From Myxococcales bacterium (lineage in GTDB: Bacteria > Myxococcota > UBA727 > JABDBI01): 64,000 nucleotides of DNA. The DNA lies in the NCBI GenBank assembly GCA_023248595.1, contig JAHFEG010000007.1:1-64000 (forward strand), read 5' to 3'. This document shows, one piece after another, positions 29,193-36,223 of the stretch. A program made the translations under genes and the position numbers. How positions within the stretch are numbered: the stretch's first letter is position 1; each line of letters opens with the position of its first letter. The notes below the pieces were generated by a model that saw only the letters and a program-made list of their open reading frames with translations, searched no databases and was not told the origin of the DNA.

Positions 29193-29229
29193 TAAGTTCC
29201 TCCGCACACTAGTCTTACGGAAGAACTTA
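29193..29229 (-). terminator. Hairpin, candidate terminator of the Cys-rich protein gene
   Basis: On the minus strand TAAGTTCTTCCG pairs with CGGAGGAACTTA (12 bp, one G-U) around a 13-nt loop. It lies 9 bp after the stop of the Cys-rich gene and about 85 bp before sucC. No U-tract follows, so it may be a transcript-end stabiliser or weak terminator. Confidence 0.5.
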
Positions 29230-29237
29230 GAGATAAC

Positions 29238-29741
29238 TTAATAACGTCGATCTGGACGGCGATAGTGATATCCTGAAGTGCAGATGGCAATACCGTTTCC
29301 ATTTCGGTCTTCACAAATGAGATCGTAACCGCATTTAGGATAATGATACCCATTGCGGCTGCAACGCTCGCCTTCCATTGCTGGATCATTAGGGTATCCA
29401 CCGCGGTCATAATCGCTACGACATACGCCTACGCCATAGCCTTTGAAATCGCAGGACTCGCCATAGCCGCATTCGCGATGACTGCTGCAAACTCTGCGAC
29501 AAATGCCTTGGCTTGCTCCCGCGTAATATTCACAGGCCAGACCCGGTGCGCATTGTCTTCCATGGTAAGCCTCAGAACAACTTTGTCCTTCGATGGCATG
29601 ATTATCCCAATCATTGTCCCATCTATCGGTTGGGGTAATTGTCACTGAATCCCAAGTGCTAGAACCTGTAGATGTTGCATGAGCAGGAACAACACAAAGT
29701 ATCAGTATAGACAGCGAAAAAAAACGCATTACTTTTTTCAT
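29238..29741 (-). CDS. Secreted Cys-rich protein, unknown
   Basis: 167 residues from the ATG at 29741, preceded by GGAGAG; an ATG at 29756 overlaps that site. Signal peptide MKKVMRFFSLSILILCVVPA cut at HA-T. The mature protein has at least 14 Cys in repeated C-x(4-6)-C-x(4)-C spacing: EGQSCSEAYHGRQCAPGLAC, CRRVCSSHRECGYGESC, EGERCSRNGYHYPKCGYDL. The spacing resembles the Dickkopf-N/WAP-like Cys frameworks common in myxobacterial exported proteins. Tyr, Asp and Gly are abundant. Probably disulfide-rich and extracellular. Function unknown. Confidence 0.75.
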   Translation of the reverse strand: MKKVMRFFSLSILILCVVPAHATSTGSSTWDSVTITPTDRWDNDWDNHAIEGQSCSEAYHGRQCAPGLACEYYAGASQGICRRVCSSHRECGYGESCDFKGYGVGVCRSDYDRGGYPNDPAMEGERCSRNGYHYPKCGYDLICEDRNGNGIAICTSGYHYRRPDRRY

Positions 29742-29761
29742 ATAAAATCTCTCCATAAAAT

Positions 29762-30535
29762 TTAGCGTTGCCTGTTTGTTTTTGGCCGGATCAACATAAA
29801 AAGTAAAATAAAAAATATGCCCCCAAGGCCAAATTGTTTTTGTGGTTGGCTACTTGTGCATTGACAAGAAAGAGACTTGTCTTGACTAATTGTTGTTCTC
29901 GTCACAGTTTTTTCCATTGGGCAGGCTATTTTGTGGGGCAATGGCATGGAATCTGAATGACAAAAACCGCCTCTTGTCCCTGGAGAGGCATAAATATTTG
30001 GCATAATTTCACAGTCTTCAATGTTCCACCATTTTAAATCGTCATTGGCAAAAAAAGTGGGAGCTCTGTTGTAGCGAGAATGTCCGTCTGGAAAAACTGC
30101 TGAATTGTTGAAAGGCGCGCAATCTTCTTGATTGTCAATCGCTTGAAAACAAATGGTCTGCGTTCCAGAGTTTTTAAAGCTAAAGGAAGGATCTGCTATC
30201 ATGATGGTGAGAACATCAAGGCAAATATCAATGCCGAGGTCTTTTTTTTGGGCGATGATGGCATATTCTTGAGGGGCTAGAAAAGCTGCTGCATTGGGAA
30301 GCTGAATGCGCCAGGCCTCTTCCTTTTTTACGCCATCTAAGCGCCTGACAATCGCATTGGCTAAATCAACAGGTGTTGATCCGATATTGTAAACTTCAAA
30401 CCATTCAAATCCTTGGTCGCGATGATCCCCATCTGCATTTGCATAAACTTCACTAACGATAACTTGGGCATTTAGTTGATGGATAAACGAAAGAAACAAA
30501 ACTGGTATTAAAAACCAAATATGATTTGCCAACAC
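29762..30535 (-). CDS. Exported lamin-tail-domain protein with MYXO-CTERM-like tail
   Basis: 257 residues from a GTG at 30535 (AAGGA 6 bp upstream). Signal peptide ending FIHQLNA. Residues about 25-190 match the lamin-tail (LTD) beta-sandwich: VIVSEVYANADGD, GFEWFEVYNIGSTPVDLANA, then a GHSRYNRAP region and SPGTRGGFC. The C-terminus has CQC, a hydrophobic stretch (FGLGGIFFILLFMLI) and a basic tail (RPKTNRQR). That order is the MYXO-CTERM pattern used for surface sorting in myxobacteria. The Shine-Dalgarno lies inside a 12-bp hairpin. Surface-exposed protein of unknown role. Confidence 0.8.
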   Translation of the reverse strand: MLANHIWFLIPVLFLSFIHQLNAQVIVSEVYANADGDHRDQGFEWFEVYNIGSTPVDLANAIVRRLDGVKKEEAWRIQLPNAAAFLAPQEYAIIAQKKDLGIDICLDVLTIMIADPSFSFKNSGTQTICFQAIDNQEDCAPFNNSAVFPDGHSRYNRAPTFFANDDLKWWNIEDCEIMPNIYASPGTRGGFCHSDSMPLPHKIACPMEKTVTRTTISQDKSLSCQCTSSQPQKQFGLGGIFFILLFMLIRPKTNRQR

Positions 30536-30539
30536 AAAA

Positions 30540-30574
30540 AATCCTTCTTTTCGTTTTTATCAAAAAGAAGGATT
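30540..30574 (-). promoter_or_regulatory. Hairpin covering the ribosome site of the lamin-tail gene
   Basis: Minus strand: AATCCTTCTTTT pairs perfectly with AAAAGAAGGATT (12 bp, 11-nt loop), then TTTT and the GTG start. The 3' arm contains the Shine-Dalgarno AAGGA. It could be an intrinsic terminator of the upstream DUF4360-like gene, a translational lock on the downstream gene, or both. Confidence 0.6.
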
Positions 30575-30619
30575 GGAGAGGAGCAGTTGATTTTTTACAA
30601 TCGGTAAAGTGCGATTACA

Positions 30620-31357
30620 TTAGTGTCCAAGGAGAGCGGCAATACCAGCAAGAAGTCCCACGCTTAGCAAGCTTGCCACGGTAGTGCTAGCGCTAGAGTC
30701 AACACAAGGCCTCCATTCAAAATAAAATTGCAATCCTTTGGGACCAGCGGGATCATTGATAGTAATTTCCGCTGAATCAAGTGTTGACATAGCTTCATCT
30801 CCAAATGAGTTGCTGTAAACGCTTAAGTCGGTATTGATGCGAAAATTAACAGGGGTGCTACAGCCAGACCATTGAACAGACTGCGTATTTACCGTATCTT
30901 GCAATAAAAAATTATCAGATAATGAGCCACTAAAAACTTCAGTATAAGGAAGCGTATTTTCGCCAGCCAAAAAATATTCAACTTTAAACTTTGCTTGTCC
31001 CCCGACTGGTAAGTCGATAAACCCGCGATAGTCAGTTCGTACGATGCCAACTTGGTAGCCAATCGGCACGAAAAAAGGAATGGTTATGTCGCAACTTTTT
31101 CTATCAGTGTAAATAGAGCCGCCCGCCCGAACACTATAATCATCAAACAGAACGCTCATGGCTGTTTGATCTGGGGAAAGCGCTGCGGATAATTTGCCAA
31201 AAGGACAGCCAGAACCATTGTATTGGGGAAGATCGATGTAGGCACCTACTTGCATTGAACCAAGCGTTGTGTTTGGACTCAATGTAGAGTTGTCAGCATG
31301 ACCAATGTTTATCGATGCAAAAAACAAAATAAGTAACCCAATGCATTGCCGTTTCAT
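30620..31357 (-). CDS. Secreted DUF4360-like protein
   Basis: 245 residues from the ATG at 31357 (AAGG 8 bp upstream). Signal peptide MKRQCIGLLILFFASINIGHA. The body matches my recollection of DUF4360: NGSGCPFGKLSAALSPDQTA, SVLFDDYSVRAGG, DRKSCDITIPFFVPIGYQ, RTDYRGFIDLPVGG, then YFLAGE. DUF4360 proteins are secreted, of unknown function, and known from bacteria and fungi. A C-terminal hydrophobic segment (VASLLSVGLLAGIAALLG) may anchor it, but it lacks the basic tail of a sorting signal. Followed by the hairpin at 30540-30574. Confidence 0.8.
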   Translation of the reverse strand: MKRQCIGLLILFFASINIGHADNSTLSPNTTLGSMQVGAYIDLPQYNGSGCPFGKLSAALSPDQTAMSVLFDDYSVRAGGSIYTDRKSCDITIPFFVPIGYQVGIVRTDYRGFIDLPVGGQAKFKVEYFLAGENTLPYTEVFSGSLSDNFLLQDTVNTQSVQWSGCSTPVNFRINTDLSVYSNSFGDEAMSTLDSAEITINDPAGPKGLQFYFEWRPCVDSSASTTVASLLSVGLLAGIAALLGH

Positions 31358-31612
31358 CAGACAGACCTTTATTGTTGGTGTTTTATGAGCGTCGCATCTG
31401 ACAAACGGGTCTTGGGCGATCATTATTCCCTGGTGAAAGCATGCAGATTAGGATTGCCTCCTTGATTTAAATAAAAAATTGCTTAAGAATCAGGTCTATT
31501 CAGATTGGTTATGTATGCTACACACATTTAAAAGTACTGTGGCCGAATTTTTCGTTAATTTATTATACGTTAAGTGCTTTGAGTGAATTTTCAGCGTAAC
31601 AGTGAAGGTTTT

Positions 31613-32629
31613 ATGTTTAAAATGAATAAATTTTTAATAGGTTTTTTGCTGATCTCATCGTTGGGCAACGCGCATGCAGATCAGTATATATTTCCTCTAG
31701 GGACTAAAAAAGCAGCTAGCCAAAAAGATTCAGAAAACTCTGAAAAGTCTGCTGAAGCTGAAGGATTAATTACCCCTGTAATTACTGTAACGGGTCTGGC
31801 TGTGGCCGCTGGTGTTGTTGCTATTTTGCGCCCGCAAATTTGGGCACCAATTTTAAAGTTTTTTCGCGGCGGGATCCCTGCTCCTGCAGTCGCTAATATG
31901 GCAGCTCAGGAACAGCAAGAAAAGTTAGAAGCACTGCAAAAAGAAATTGAGGCAAGCAAAGCCAGGCAAGCAGAAGAACGTGAAGAAGAACTTAGAAAAG
32001 AGCAAGCGCGATTGAATGAAAAAGAAGAGCGTCTGGCAAAAGAAGAAGCGGAGAAGAAAGCAAGAGATGAAGAGCGAGCAAAGGACGCACAAAAAGCGCT
32101 GGCTACAATGGCTGATGCTGCAACGATGGCTTTTCAGCAATTGGGTTCAATCGCTGTGGCGATAGGCTCCAGAGGCGCAACGCCGAGCGGTGCACTTCAG
32201 GACAGAGCTGCTAGCGCACTTCATTTAAGGCAATCACCGCCAGCTATGGGGATGGTAACGCCAAATGTTCAAAAACCAGTTAAGCAGCAGTCTCCTCATA
32301 GAAAAAATAAATCGCCCCAACAACCCTCTCCGGCCGACTCCGGCCACGCCCCTTCTCCTAGTGGAATGAATGGAGGAGAAGAAGAGGAAGAAGAAGAAAA
32401 CACAAGCGGTGCAGCAGTAGCCGATGAGTCTTTGAGTTGGGACCAAGCGGCTGATTTTTCCCTTATGGCCAACGAAAGTGTTGGACCTGCCCACCCGCAT
32501 CCGCAGCAGCCACAGCCTCCCCCTGGGTTACAAAAAAAAGCGTTTAAGCAGCCTCCTACCAAAGCTTCTACTCCCAATGGAAAGGAAAAGGGAAAAAAAG
32601 ATAAAAAAAAGCCAGAAACTTTCGTTTAA
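31613..32629 (+). CDS. Exported or membrane low-complexity coiled-coil protein, unknown
   Basis: 338 residues from the ATG at 31613 (GTGAAGG upstream). Signal peptide MFKMNKFLIGFLLISSLGNA, cut near HA-DQ. A TM helix at about 52-75 (ITPVITVTGLAVAAGVVAIL). A highly charged coiled coil (about 95-170; QEQQEKLEALQKEIEASKAR, EKEERLAKEEAEKKARDEER). Then a disordered Pro/Gln/Ser tail with an acidic run (EEEEEEE, about 255-262), HPHPQQPQPPPG, and a Lys-rich end. No enzymatic motif. Its stop overlaps the lipA stop (convergent, 4 bp). No family recognised; neither an envelope structural role nor an effector role can be shown. Confidence 0.75.
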   Translation: MFKMNKFLIGFLLISSLGNAHADQYIFPLGTKKAASQKDSENSEKSAEAEGLITPVITVTGLAVAAGVVAILRPQIWAPILKFFRGGIPAPAVANMAAQEQQEKLEALQKEIEASKARQAEEREEELRKEQARLNEKEERLAKEEAEKKARDEERAKDAQKALATMADAATMAFQQLGSIAVAIGSRGATPSGALQDRAASALHLRQSPPAMGMVTPNVQKPVKQQSPHRKNKSPQQPSPADSGHAPSPSGMNGGEEEEEEENTSGAAVADESLSWDQAADFSLMANESVGPAHPHPQQPQPPPGLQKKAFKQPPTKASTPNGKEKGKKDKKKPETFV

Positions 32630-33501
32630 AGTGCGATGGCTCGGTGCGTTTCTTTGGCATGATAACTGCTGCGTACAAAGGGCCCTGCAAAAACAGTTTT
32701 AAAACCTAAAGCTTTTCCGTGTGTAACAAAACGTGCGTAACTTTCTGGTTGAACATAACGGGCAACTGGCCAGTGTTTTATTGACGGCCTCAAATACTGG
32801 CCAATCGTGACAACTTGGGCCCCAAAAGTTGCCAATTTTTCCAAAGTCTCACAAACTTCATCGTCGGTTTCACCAAGTCCCACCATCATTCCACTTTTGA
32901 CTTCTACTTGCTTTTGCGACGCTACATATTGCAGCACAGAGCACGTGACATGCCAGTGACTCTGCGGTCTGACCTGTCGATAAAGCCGCTCCACGGTTTC
33001 AATGTTGTGTCCAAAAATATGAGGACCAGCACGCAAAACTTGGTCAATCAAATCATGTCTGCCTTTAAAGTCAGGTGTCAATAATTCAATGGTCACGTTA
33101 GGAATGTGCTTTTTTAGAGTTTCAATGCAATGTGCAAAGTGCCCTGCCCCCAGATCTTTTAAATCATCACGGTCGACGCTGGTCATGACAACATGATCTA
33201 AACCAAGTTGCTGTGCGGCATCTGCTAGATTTTGCGCTTCTTTTGCATCAGGCGCAGCGGGCTTCGCCGTTTTAACAGAACAAAAATGACAGCGACGCGT
33301 GCACTTGTCCCCTAAAATCATAAATGTCGCTGTTTTATTGGTAAAGCATTCACCAATATTGGGGCAACGCGCTTCTTCGCATACTGTATTTAGCTGAGAT
33401 TTTCGTAGAAGTTGATGAACATCTTTTCGTTCTTTGAAGTTGCGTAAATTCTTACGAAAACCTTCCGGCAATCTCAGTGTTACATCGGTCGTCGCTAGCA
33501 T
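32626..33501 (-). CDS. lipA: Lipoyl synthase
   Basis: 291 residues, radical-SAM enzyme inserting sulfur into octanoyl groups. Auxiliary cluster Cys41, Cys46, Cys52 (CEEARCPNIGEC) and radical-SAM cluster Cys67, Cys71, Cys74 (CTRRCHFC) are all present, and the RSSYHA near the C-terminus supplies the Ser ligand. Serves 2-oxoacid dehydrogenases. The ATG directly abuts the stop of the upstream DUF2505-like gene. lipB is not in the window. Confidence 0.97.
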   Translation of the reverse strand: MLATTDVTLRLPEGFRKNLRNFKERKDVHQLLRKSQLNTVCEEARCPNIGECFTNKTATFMILGDKCTRRCHFCSVKTAKPAAPDAKEAQNLADAAQQLGLDHVVMTSVDRDDLKDLGAGHFAHCIETLKKHIPNVTIELLTPDFKGRHDLIDQVLRAGPHIFGHNIETVERLYRQVRPQSHWHVTCSVLQYVASQKQVEVKSGMMVGLGETDDEVCETLEKLATFGAQVVTIGQYLRPSIKHWPVARYVQPESYARFVTHGKALGFKTVFAGPFVRSSYHAKETHRAIAL

Positions 33502-34017
33502 TTAGGATTGGCGTCTCATTTTATGATAAAATCTGGTTTGAATATCAGGCTCAACTTCATAGTTCTTTTTAAGTTCGTTTATCAAAAAACTTTCGACGAT
33601 TCTACCAACGAAAGGAATTTTGACATTCATTTCACCTTCGATAACGCGCTTGGTACCATTTCCTTGTTTGATTAAACGCCATTGGCCACTGCCTTCGAAC
33701 TTGCCTTGGGCTTTTAAGGGCTCAATGTTAAAATGGATGCAATGCTCTGCAGGAACGAAGTGAGAATTTTCCCACCAAGTGAACATTTCTGGCGAAATAA
33801 TTTTGGTCACGGCAGGAGGGAACTCTCCGCCAGCAATCACTTTGAAGCGCCAATGGACTTCACCAGATTCAAGCTCTTGTTTTTCAATTAAATCGCGGCT
33901 TCGAAAAGCAGGCATTAAAGAAAGCATGCTGTTTAGCTCAGGATGATTGAGATATTTTTCAAAAAAATCCAGTGAAATATCAGGGAACTCGTGTTCAAGT
34001 TGAAATTTGGTTGCCAT
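33502..34017 (-). CDS. DUF2505-like (START-fold) protein
   Basis: 171 residues, no signal peptide. KFQLEHEFPDISLDFFEKYL at the start, central WRFKVIAGGEFPPAVTKIIS, GSGQWRLIKQGNGTKRVIEG, and C-terminal PFVGRIVESFLINELKKNYE. This arrangement, including the C-terminal amphipathic helix, is like DUF2505 in the polyketide cyclase/START superfamily, which often bind lipids. AAGGAG precedes the ATG. Its TAA is immediately followed by the lipA start. Confidence 0.7.
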   Translation of the reverse strand: MATKFQLEHEFPDISLDFFEKYLNHPELNSMLSLMPAFRSRDLIEKQELESGEVHWRFKVIAGGEFPPAVTKIISPEMFTWWENSHFVPAEHCIHFNIEPLKAQGKFEGSGQWRLIKQGNGTKRVIEGEMNVKIPFVGRIVESFLINELKKNYEVEPDIQTRFYHKMRRQS

Positions 34018-34059
34018 TAATAAGCTCCTTCAGATTTTTGGTTAGAGTCTGTTTGACGT

Positions 34060-35472
34060 TTATTCAATATTGCCTTTCATAATCTCCTCTTCGCCAGGTC
34101 TGATGGCACCAGGTTTATAAGGAAACCATCCGACGAGAAAACGCGATAAGATGATACAGGCAACAAAAGAAATCAGTAAAATGATGGTAGGCCCTGTTAC
34201 CATGCCGTTAACAATCAGTGGCGGTAGTAAGGCGATGATAGCAATTTCAACGAATGAAATTCCCAAATAGGCCAATCCAAAATCTTCTAGCACCGGCGTT
34301 TTCAAATCAGGATCAATAATGCGCAACAACATAATTGATGTCGCAATGGAACCTGTGCTCCATCCGTAAACGGCCATGGAACGCTCAAACCAAAAATTAC
34401 GACAAATCCGTCGTCCTAAAAACCAGATAAGGCCAATGGTAAAAATAAATCCAAAAATAAAGAGCAAGATTAAGGGCACCGCGTATTTTAATACGACAAG
34501 AATTTTAATCGAAGAAATTCCAAAAGCGACCAAGTAATCTGTGACAAAAGATCCGATACGATGAATTACATGGCGGTCGACGTATTCGCCGATTTTAATG
34601 ATATTAAATATCTTCTGTAAAAAAGCGCCAAGCAAGAGCGCTAAGCAAAAAACGGGAACATCAAAGTTTCCAGGAATTAATAATTTAAGCCCATCTCGTA
34701 ACAAAAAAGCAAAGATGCCGACGGAAAAGACAATAGCAATATGCCAAGTCAAAGGATCAAGAGCCATGGCGCTGACGGTTTCAAGCCCCATGGATTGTCT
34801 TTGTGATTTTTCGACGAAACCGGTACGCATACTGCTGGGCATTTTTTGGGTGGATTCCACCATTCGTGTCCAGCCTCGTCGTGTGGCAATATTAATCAAA
34901 ATCATTCCCGCAAATACGGCAGTGAGCATGCCGATGGTGGCCGAGGTATAGCCGATGGACAAGGCATCTTCCCAGCCATTTTGTTCAAGAACTCCGCCTA
35001 TGGCCGTTGCTGTTCCATAGCCGCCGATAAATCCTGCAGGCAGAAAAATCGCAAATCCATCTGGTAACAGAGGAAACAGAGGCGTTAAGATGACCAGGCC
35101 AAATAAGAGAGCAAAACCATATTGGCCTACCAGTGAAGCCATGTTGTAAAAAAAAGTATCACCGGCGTGCTCCAGCATTTGCCTTGGTGACAACTCTTTC
35201 TTTTTCTTGCCTAAAAAAATAGTGGCGAAGAGAAAAACAACTAAAATTGATGGATATGTCGCCATCAATGCATTGCCATGTTCGTCGATAGCAAAAGGAA
35301 GGATACTTAAAAATTGCTTACCGGCGAATAGGCATATGAGCCCCGCAATAACCGAACTTGGCATGTATAAATATTGTAAGATTTTGATGCGAGAGCGAAG
35401 TAAGTGAGATAAAACAATAACAATTGAAATGATTCCAAAATCAGTCATAATTCCAGTTGTCAACAATGCCAC
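34060..35472 (-). CDS. Sodium/glutamate symporter-like membrane transporter (GltS family)
   Basis: 470 residues from a GTG at 35472 with AAGAGG 5 bp upstream; an ATG at 35448 is the alternative. About 11-12 TM helices. Duplicated Gly-rich reentrant segments typical of GltS: FLPAGFIGGYGTATAIGGVL and the later ERSMAVYGWSTGSIATSIML. The sequence is longer than E. coli GltS (about 400), so the substrate (glutamate or another anion) is uncertain. It lies 76 bp after lolD and may have its own promoter. Confidence 0.8.
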   Translation of the reverse strand: MALLTTGIMTDFGIISIVIVLSHLLRSRIKILQYLYMPSSVIAGLICLFAGKQFLSILPFAIDEHGNALMATYPSILVVFLFATIFLGKKKKELSPRQMLEHAGDTFFYNMASLVGQYGFALLFGLVILTPLFPLLPDGFAIFLPAGFIGGYGTATAIGGVLEQNGWEDALSIGYTSATIGMLTAVFAGMILINIATRRGWTRMVESTQKMPSSMRTGFVEKSQRQSMGLETVSAMALDPLTWHIAIVFSVGIFAFLLRDGLKLLIPGNFDVPVFCLALLLGAFLQKIFNIIKIGEYVDRHVIHRIGSFVTDYLVAFGISSIKILVVLKYAVPLILLFIFGFIFTIGLIWFLGRRICRNFWFERSMAVYGWSTGSIATSIMLLRIIDPDLKTPVLEDFGLAYLGISFVEIAIIALLPPLIVNGMVTGPTIILLISFVACIILSRFLVGWFPYKPGAIRPGEEEIMKGNIE

Positions 35473-35481
35473 TTAAACCTC

Positions 35482-35510
35482 TTTATGTGAAAACTAATTT
35501 GAATGTTCAA
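35482..35510 (-). promoter_or_regulatory. Candidate sigma-70 promoter of the GltS-like gene
   Basis: Minus-strand TTGAAC (35510-35505) and CATAAA (35487-35482) are separated by 17 bp, each matching four of six consensus bases. The -10 box is close to the GTG start at 35472, which would give a very short leader. Weak support. Confidence 0.3.
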
Positions 35511-35548
35511 CGCTATCGCACAACATGCATCATTGCGCAAATTGGAAT

Positions 35549-36220
35549 CTAAAATCCTTGGATGCCATCATCGTTGAGCACGAGTTGTCTTTGAGCTTGT
35601 TTGGCCAAGCGCAGGTTGTGGGTCACAACGATGACTGTCACTTTTTCGTCAGTGTTTAATTGCTGCATAAGTTCGATAATGCGAGCACCAGTTTCTTCAT
35701 CTAGATTACCTGTGGGTTCATCAGCTAAAAGCAACTTAGGCGAAGTCACTAAGGCGCGTGCTAAAGCAACGCGTTGTTGTTCTCCTCCAGAAAGCTCTCC
35801 TGGTTTATGGTTAAAACGATGCGCCAATCCAACCTTGTGAAGCATTTTTAAAGCTTTCTGCTGCGCTATTTCTTTTTTTTCACGTCTAATTAATAGCGGA
35901 ATTTCTACATTTTCAACGGCAGAAAATTCCGGCAACAAGTGATGAAATTGAAATACAAAACCGATGTTTTGGTTGCGAAATTGAGCAATGCTGGCAGGAT
36001 CTTTTTCAAAAACATTGATATTGTCGAGGGAAACTGTGCCGCTGGTTGGCGTATCAAGCGTTCCTAAAATATGCAGCAAAGTGCTTTTTCCCACGCCAGA
36101 GCTTCCTGTGAGTGAGACAAATTCGCCAGAAAGAATTTTAAAGTCGAGTCCCAGCAAAACAGGAACGCGTTGCTCTCTTAAAAAATAACTTTTTTGAAGA
36201 CCAGAAACTTCAATTTTCAT
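35549..36220 (-). CDS. lolD: Lipoprotein-releasing ABC ATPase LolD
   Basis: 223 residues. Walker [10 protein letters not shown] (39-47), signature [13 protein letters not shown], Walker [13 protein letters not shown] and the H-loop VTHN are intact. With LolC it extracts outer-membrane lipoproteins from the inner membrane. Only 3 bp separate it from lolC upstream. The family is close to MacB/FtsE, but the lolC neighbour settles the assignment. Confidence 0.94.
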   Translation of the reverse strand: MKIEVSGLQKSYFLREQRVPVLLGLDFKILSGEFVSLTGSSGVGKSTLLHILGTLDTPTSGTVSLDNINVFEKDPASIAQFRNQNIGFVFQFHHLLPEFSAVENVEIPLLIRREKKEIAQQKALKMLHKVGLAHRFNHKPGELSGGEQQRVALARALVTSPKLLLADEPTGNLDEETGARIIELMQQLNTDEKVTVIVVTHNLRLAKQAQRQLVLNDDGIQGF

Positions 36221-36223
36221 AGA

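Noticed and set aside
32234-32577. Minus-strand frames over the P/E-rich tail
   Set aside because: Their Ser/Cys/Gly runs are the complement of low-complexity codons in the plus-strand gene.
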